Source of the DNA: an uncultured Aquimarina sp.
Lineage (GTDB): Bacteria; Bacteroidota; Bacteroidia; Flavobacteriales; Flavobacteriaceae
Direction: 5' to 3'
Assembly (NCBI GenBank): GCA_947501475.1
Contig: CANMWA010000015.1
Coordinates: 1-64,000 of the forward strand
DNA: 64,000 nucleotides
Part shown: positions 59,588 to 64,000 of the stretch, in pieces
Layout of the letters: every line of letters begins with the position of its first letter
Position numbering within the stretch: the stretch's first letter is position 1
The notes under the pieces: generated by a model
Database searches by the model: none
What the model was told of the DNA's origin: nothing
Seen by the model: only the letters and a program-made list of their open reading frames with translations
Position numbers and translations under genes: made by a program

Positions 59588-61234
59588 ATGAAACGAAATT
59601 TATTTAGAATTTTTTTACTCGCTCTTGCGATAATGGCATACTCTTGTAGTGCAGAAGACGCTGTAGATGGTATGGATGGAACCAATGGTACAAATGGAGT
59701 AGATGGATCCGATGGACAAAACGGTACAGATGGAACAGATGGCAACAATGGAGAAGATGGTACTGATGGTGTCGATGCAGGAGGGGTTACTTATTTGATT
59801 TTAACTGGTGAGATTACTGATGCAGAAGCGGCTACCAAAATAACAGAAAGAGTAGGGCCTAACACTCAATTTGTTATTGTACAGAATACCACAAACCTTA
59901 CTACAGTAGATTTTTCTAGTATTACAGAAGCGGTAGAAGTAGATATACGCGATAATAAGTTGTTATCTACCGTTAGACTTCCAAACTTAGCAACATTGAT
60001 TACCTCATTACAGGTAAATAGAAACCCAGCACTTACTTCGGTAGAAATACCATCTTTATTAAGTGCAGATTTAATAAACTTCAGTAATAATAAAGTTTTA
60101 GCAGAAGTTAATGCACCTTTGCTAGTTGAATCTACTGAAGTTGAAATTAGGAGTAATGAAATGCTAACAATGATTTCTTTCCCAGAGTTACAATCAGCAG
60201 ATTTAACTATACTTCGTAATGATCTTTTAGGAACAGTATCTTTACCTTTATTAACAGATGCTGGTAGAATAAATATTCTTGATAGTAAAGCATTAACTAC
60301 TATTGATTTTCCACAATTAGTAGGATCAGGAATTATAATTGTTAGTTCTAATGAAGTATTATCAACAATTAATTTTCCTTTACTCGAGGATATTAATTTC
60401 CTTAGTATTGCTAATAATGACGATTTAATATCTTTTATCTTACCTAAGGTAGCAACGTTTGGTAATTATGTAAGTAGAACGTCAGATGGAGTTGTGACTC
60501 CTGATCCAGACCAGGAAAGTAGTACTGCTGTACTGAGAATTCGTAATAATAGTAATCTAGCCAGTTTTGAGATTCCTCTTTTGACTGTTGTTAAAAAAGG
60601 AGGAATAAATGTAAGATTTAACACTAAGTTAGCTACATTAAACATAGATTCTCAACTCACGTCTGTAGAAGGTATTGTTACAATAGAAAGTAATCCAATA
60701 TTATCTACCTTAAATTTTGAAAAAGTAACAGTTATATTTGGATTAAATATTTCTGAAAATTCAGGATTGCTAGCAATAGATTTTCCTTTATTAGAATCAA
60801 TTAATAATATTGATAACGGTTCTACAGATAGTTACAGTAATAGAATTGGGTCTAATACATCGTTAACAACTTTTAATGCTCCTTTTTTGCAAAATATTTC
60901 TGGAAACCTGTATTTCAGTCAAAATACTATAATAGATACTCTAAATTTACCATCATTGCTTAGTGTTAACACAATTGATGTGAATACTAATACAAGTTTA
61001 ACTTCGATAAGTCTCCCTTCTATTACAGATTTTAATACTTCTTTAATTGTTATTGGAAGTGACTCCTTATCGAGTGCCTCGGTAAATAGTATATTGGCTC
61101 AGCTAGTATCTATTACCCCTGCGATTACCGGTAAAATTATATCTTTATCAGGTACAGCAACCGGTCAGGGAGCTACAGATGCTCAAACACTTATAGATAA
61201 TGGAAATGACGTATTTGTAAACACTACTATATAA
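59588..61234 (+). CDS. Lipoprotein with collagen-like repeats and a repetitive beta-solenoid-like domain
   Basis: A 548-aa lipoprotein: lipobox AYSC (Cys about 20). Residues about 27-63 are Gly-X-Y repeats rich in D, N and T (DGMDGTNGTNGVDG, then DGQNGTDGTDG), a short collagen-like stalk. The remaining 480 residues are leucine-rich-like repeats of about 22 residues with recurring N-x-x-L-x-x-I/V-x-F/L-P-x-L patterns (for example NPALTSVEIPSLLSADLINFSNNKVL, NEVLSTINFPLLEDINFLSIANND), as in receptor-L or BspA-like surface proteins. This suggests surface adhesion or binding. A terminator follows at 61261. Confidence 0.75.
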   Translation: MKRNLFRIFLLALAIMAYSCSAEDAVDGMDGTNGTNGVDGSDGQNGTDGTDGNNGEDGTDGVDAGGVTYLILTGEITDAEAATKITERVGPNTQFVIVQNTTNLTTVDFSSITEAVEVDIRDNKLLSTVRLPNLATLITSLQVNRNPALTSVEIPSLLSADLINFSNNKVLAEVNAPLLVESTEVEIRSNEMLTMISFPELQSADLTILRNDLLGTVSLPLLTDAGRINILDSKALTTIDFPQLVGSGIIIVSSNEVLSTINFPLLEDINFLSIANNDDLISFILPKVATFGNYVSRTSDGVVTPDPDQESSTAVLRIRNNSNLASFEIPLLTVVKKGGINVRFNTKLATLNIDSQLTSVEGIVTIESNPILSTLNFEKVTVIFGLNISENSGLLAIDFPLLESINNIDNGSTDSYSNRIGSNTSLTTFNAPFLQNISGNLYFSQNTIIDTLNLPSLLSVNTIDVNTNTSLTSISLPSITDFNTSLIVIGSDSLSSASVNSILAQLVSITPAITGKIISLSGTATGQGATDAQTLIDNGNDVFVNTTI

Positions 61235-61260
61235 ATAATAATTTTATAGAAAGTATTTAA

Positions 61261-61288
61261 AAGGAAGCTATTTTTAGCTTCCTTTTTT
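61261..61288 (+). terminator. Terminator of the collagen-like lipoprotein gene
   Basis: A perfect 10-bp stem (AAGGAAGCTA, 61261-61270, with TAGCTTCCTT, 61275-61284) with a T-run, 27 bases after the stop codon. Confidence 0.85.
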
Positions 61289-61382
61289 GTTTCTAACTCT
61301 TTTTTAAGAACACATAGGATGTAAAATAGTGTAAAGATTTTTAAATTAGTAGTTACACCAATTCATAGTACAATTCTTAGTC

Positions 61383-61973
61383 ATGGAGAAGAACAAATCA
61401 GTAAAAGAGTTTATTATTAAAAAAAAGCATTGGAAAAAAGAATTAGAGGTATTAAGATCCATAATGCTTTCTACAGAAATGAAGGAGACTATTAAATGGG
61501 GGACACCTGTATATACAGTAGATGATAAAAATGTAATAGGAATTGGTGCGTTCAAATCTTATGTTGGTATCTGGTTTTATCAAGGTGTATTTCTCAAAGA
61601 TGCTTCAAAGAAATTAATCAATGCTCAAGAAGGTAAGACCAAAGGTTTACGGCAATGGAGATTTAATGCGTTAGATGAAATAGATGAAGCCTTAGTACTT
61701 CAGTATGTAAAAGAAGCTATTCAGAATCAAAAAGAAGGCAAAGAAATTAAACCTGAGAAATCAAAAGATATAGAAACGCCTATGGAGTTATTAAGTGCTT
61801 TTCAGGAAAACAAGAATCTTAAAAGATCTTTTGACAATTTTACCCCCTTCAAACAAAAAGAATTTATTGAATATATTACCTCAGCAAAAAGAGAAACTAC
61901 CCGTTTTTCTCGTTTAGAAAAAATCATCCCAATGATTCTTCAAGGTGTAGGAATAAATGATAAATATAGATGA
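61383..61973 (+). CDS. DUF1801/YdeI family protein
   Basis: A 196-aa soluble protein. The N-terminal domain (ELEVLRSIMLSTEMKETIKWGTPVYTVDDKNVIGIGAFKSYVGIWFYQG) is DUF1801. The C-terminal half with FDNFTPFKQKEFIEYITSAKRETTRFSRLEKIIPMILQG is the YdeI/OmpD-associated domain. The function is unknown; some relatives are linked to resistance to antimicrobial peptides, which is only a family hint. No Cys. A single gene after the terminator at 61261. Confidence 0.8.
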   Translation: MEKNKSVKEFIIKKKHWKKELEVLRSIMLSTEMKETIKWGTPVYTVDDKNVIGIGAFKSYVGIWFYQGVFLKDASKKLINAQEGKTKGLRQWRFNALDEIDEALVLQYVKEAIQNQKEGKEIKPEKSKDIETPMELLSAFQENKNLKRSFDNFTPFKQKEFIEYITSAKRETTRFSRLEKIIPMILQGVGINDKYR

Positions 61974-62092
61974 ATTGTTATCTGATTTTTAACTTTTTAT
62001 TACCAAATACTCTTCATAAAGCAATTTTATAAGACAAAATAGAGTGATGTTTTTTATTTTTTTTCAATAAAATACTTGTAAATTTCATTACC

Positions 62093-62315
62093 TAATTTTG
62101 ATTGATTTTTTATAAAACTCAGATTTCTGTTTTAATAAAATCATATTTAATGATAGTCTTTTTTGCCATTATAATAATTGTTTAACCTTATTTTTGTTCT
62201 TAACATAATATTAGTAAGAAAAATAACTTTCCTTCTTTCTTTTTTAGACTAAAAAACACATGCATTAAAATACTTTAAGACGCATCAAAATTAGTACGGC
62301 AAAACCGTATTTTTT
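62093..62315 (+). ncRNA. Candidate small RNA (promoter-terminator pair with no open frame)
   Basis: TAATTTTG at 62093-62100 is an exact -7 element, and a hairpin with GTACGG / CCGTAT arms (62294-62310) followed by 6 T ends at 62315. Between them, about 205 nt, I find no open frame above about 11 codons on the plus strand. It may be a small RNA, but AT-richness makes chance matches likely and the stem is short. This covers most of the 489-base gene-free gap 61974-62462, which otherwise shows only the promoter at 62430. Confidence 0.3.
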
Positions 62316-62429
62316 CAATATTAAAACAAGTTGATTATTTGAAAATCAGAAAGTTAATATGTTAAAATTATTTATTTATTAGCATATTGTTAAATTTCTG
62401 AAATCGTTTTTTTGAATGGATTAAACCCC

Positions 62430-62437
62430 TAATTTTG
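62430..62437 (+). promoter_or_regulatory. -7 promoter element (TAATTTTG) of the 274-aa protein gene
   Basis: An exact TAnnTTTG 25 bases before the ATG at 62463. TTG at 62412-62414 lies 15 bases upstream, slightly short. Confidence 0.55.
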
Positions 62438-62462
62438 TATCAGAATATTGTAGGAAACAGCT

Positions 62463-63287
62463 ATGATATTTAAGTGTTTACGTCCCAAAATAAAACATGA
62501 ACTAATGACAAAATTTGAATATCACAAGATTGTAAAGATCGAAGAAAATTCTCCTTTAGAAAATAGATTATATACTCTATTTAAAGCTGCTATTAGTGAT
62601 GAGGTTTCTATTACTCATTTTAGAAAACTATTTACAAAGTATGATAGTATGGATATGCACATAATGATAAAAAATGGCAAAGATATAGGTATGTCATATT
62701 TTATGTATTGTAAAAATCCAGAGTATAAAAAAGACTTGTATATCAGATTAGGTATTGGTATAATTAAAGAAGAAAGAGGTGGAGCTTTTTTTCCGAAAAG
62801 TATAATTTTAAAAACAATGCTTAAAGCCAGGTTAAGGTATCTTTTTAAGAATATTTTTATGGTAGCCATCACCATGAATCCAATAGTATATGTTGCTACT
62901 TGTAAATACTGGAAGTATACGTACCCTAATCCAATTATTAATACTCCACAAAGTATTTTGGAGCTAAAGAACAGGACATTAGATCTTTTTCAAATGAATG
63001 AAATCGAAGAAGACATAATAGGTATCCCTTTTTCTATGCCTGGAATTGAAGATGCAAAAAAGAAATTTGCTGATCCCCAAAGTAATAATGCTTTTATTAA
63101 ATATTTTGCAACAAGAGTCAATGCAGAAGAAACTGATAGAGGATTATTAACTTTTATTCCAGTTAATTTTATAAACTTATTTATTGTTGTTTTTAGAAAA
63201 ACAAGAACTGATGTAATGAGGTTTATAAACAAAATACTCGAAGAAAACGGAATACCAATATTTGAGCAGTATAGTCCAGCAAGATAG
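62463..63287 (+). CDS. Hypothetical cytoplasmic protein, possibly GNAT-like
   Basis: A 274-aa protein without signal peptide. The segment MHIMIKNGKDIGMSYFMYCKNPEYKKDLYIRLGIGIIKEERGG (about 60-103) followed by helix-rich LKTMLKARLRYLFKNIFMVAITMNPIVYVATCKYWKYTYPNP has the look of an acetyltransferase-type alpha/beta domain, but no Q-x-x-G-x-G/A motif is visible. I do not recognise a named family. A second in-frame Met at residue 15 is an alternative start. Single gene with its own promoter and terminator. Confidence 0.55.
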   Translation: MIFKCLRPKIKHELMTKFEYHKIVKIEENSPLENRLYTLFKAAISDEVSITHFRKLFTKYDSMDMHIMIKNGKDIGMSYFMYCKNPEYKKDLYIRLGIGIIKEERGGAFFPKSIILKTMLKARLRYLFKNIFMVAITMNPIVYVATCKYWKYTYPNPIINTPQSILELKNRTLDLFQMNEIEEDIIGIPFSMPGIEDAKKKFADPQSNNAFIKYFATRVNAEETDRGLLTFIPVNFINLFIVVFRKTRTDVMRFINKILEENGIPIFEQYSPAR

Positions 63288-63311
63288 TGATCCAAATAAA
63301 AATACAATATC

Positions 63312-63347
63312 AAAAACCTCACAAGTATAAGACTTGTGAGGTTTTTT
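63312..63347. terminator. Terminator between the hypothetical protein and the metalloprotease
   Basis: A 14-bp stem (63312-63325 with 63332-63345) of AAAAACCTCACAAGT type, an ATAAG-like loop and a T-run. It lies between convergent genes and can serve both. Confidence 0.85.
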
Positions 63348-63376
63348 TGTGTATTATAATAATTTTATCCTAAGAT

Positions 63377-64000
63377 CTAATATAAGAAATTAAGAGCGGT
63401 TAAATCATCACCATTAAATGGTCTATCTCCACCATCCGAACATGCCAACATCCAAGACCCTGCCTGTACAGTTGCACCAGCTGGAGTACCAGGGATTAGA
63501 TTGGCGCCAACACCACCATCTCCTTCATTATTAGTTGCTCCGCCACAAGAGACGCTTCTATCAAAGAAATCTGTGTGTCTGAAACCAATACAGTGTCCCA
63601 TCTCATGAGATACTATAGTTGCAATCCCTCCTGTGTCAAATTGCCTTGAAAGCCTACCGCTTAAAGAAATTTGATTGAATGGATCACCATTGGCAGTAGG
63701 AAAACCTGCTGAACCAAGAACGCCAAAAAACTCTAGAAAAAAGTTTAATCGTGTTATAGATATATCGGCGTTATTTGAACTATTGACCCTTTGAAAATTG
63801 ATTTCTAGGCCTTCAGCATTATAACGTTGAATTGCTAGATCTACACCAGCTTGGGTAGCAGCATTAAATCTTGAACTTACAAATACTGTAATAGTTCTAT
63901 TACCATTGGTAGCAACTAAGTTATCTGTGCTATACTGTTTGGAATCTGTAGAAATAACATCATTTTTTACAGGGCGCATAATATCATCATAAGTAAGGAG
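63377..64000 (-). CDS. HEMGH-type zinc metalloprotease (M57/dual-action HEIGH family), 5' end cut by the window
   Basis: At least 200 aa from the Met at 63979, but the frame stays open to position 64000, so the N-terminus lies beyond the edge. The zinc motif is HEMGHCIGFRH (about residue 125 of the visible part), H-E-x-x-H-x5-H, with SVSCGG and LIPGTPAG downstream as in dual-action HEIGH metallopeptidases; the I of HEIGH is M. Family members are usually exported lipoproteins of about 280 aa, so some 70 residues with a signal are probably missing. It has the usual conserved Cys near the C-terminus. Confidence 0.8.
   Translation of the reverse strand, partial: LLTYDDIMRPVKNDVISTDSKQYSTDNLVATNGNRTITVFVSSRFNAATQAGVDLAIQRYNAEGLEINFQRVNSSNNADISITRLNFFLEFFGVLGSAGFPTANGDPFNQISLSGRLSRQFDTGGIATIVSHEMGHCIGFRHTDFFDRSVSCGGATNNEGDGGVGANLIPGTPAGATVQAGSWMLACSDGGDRPFNGDDLTALNFLY

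Noticed and set aside
59515..59748. Minus-strand frame rich in Pro/Ser/Val
   Set aside because: It is antisense to the Gly-X-Y repeats of the lipoprotein and to its leader; composition comes from the complement of GGT/GAT codons.

Overview
This 64-kb window is a chromosomal segment of a marine-type member of the Flavobacteriaceae (Bacteroidota); an Aquimarina-like genus is my guess, not something the sequence proves. The supporting signs are a strongly AT-rich sequence, the Bacteroidota -7 promoter element TAnnTTTG in front of many genes, a type IX secretion C-terminal tail, a SusC-like TonB-dependent receptor, RNase Y downstream of zapA with a 6S-like RNA between them, and many proteins of families typical of Flavobacteriia (DUF4268, DUF4834, DUF6048, DUF6452, DUF6713, DUF6768, CCC-motif). 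I see no tRNA, rRNA, CRISPR array, prophage or insertion sequence.

Layout. 0.2-3.6 kb: a sugar cassette (GH109-like Tat-exported oxidoreductase/glycosidase, GHMP sugar kinase, sugar-phosphate nucleotidyltransferase). 3.6-7.3 kb: PAQR membrane protein, then a minus-strand trio (methyltransferase, ZIP transporter, DUF4268) divergent from a THUMP-domain RNA methyltransferase. 7.5-11.1 kb: a large secreted BNR/sortilin-like protein followed by six exact-period 40-bp repeats. 11.1-14.7 kb: rlmD-DUF6452-DUF6048 on the minus strand and an ECF sigma factor with a DUF6768 partner. 14.9-20.9 kb: rocD, DUF2752/CCC membrane proteins, an Smr protein, two paralogous lipoproteins, a cysteine desulfurase. 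20.9-27.5 kb: TonB receptor and M23 peptidase, then a galactofuranosyltransferase-like enzyme divergent from UDP-galactopyranose mutase. 27.6-30 kb: coiled-coil protein, zapA, 6S-like RNA, rny. 30-38.7 kb: GNAT protein, an outer-membrane protein with a charged tail, and a YfhO / glycosyltransferase / flippase operon. 38.9-43.5 kb: two paralogous secreted proteins flanking an amidohydrolase, a peroxiredoxin-like protein and DUF6713. 43.5-53.7 kb: uvrA, a second ECF sigma factor with a 48-aa follower, nth, a bcp-type peroxidase, a tiny lanthipeptide-like precursor gene, a large conserved protein of unknown function, an MBL hydrolase, a Crp/Fnr regulator and a DJ-1/PfpI lipoprotein. 53.8-64 kb: a phytase-esterase/GDPD secreted protein, GH31, a collagen-like lipoprotein, DUF1801/YdeI, an unknown protein, and a metalloprotease cut by the right edge.

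Most is housekeeping and envelope biology: DNA repair, rRNA modification, Fe-S supply, cell division, surface-glycan assembly, and secreted degradative proteins. The least ordinary items are: (i) an orphan RiPP precursor at 48880-49032 with a Bacteroidota lanthipeptide-type leader, a GG site and a four-cysteine core; (ii) two paralogous secreted-protein genes that share a sigma-54-like promoter and a matching terminator block; (iii) six tandem 40-bp units of hairpin plus T-tract; (iv) an endonuclease III without any cysteine; and (v) a promoter-terminator pair with no gene between them in the 489-base gap at 61974-62462.
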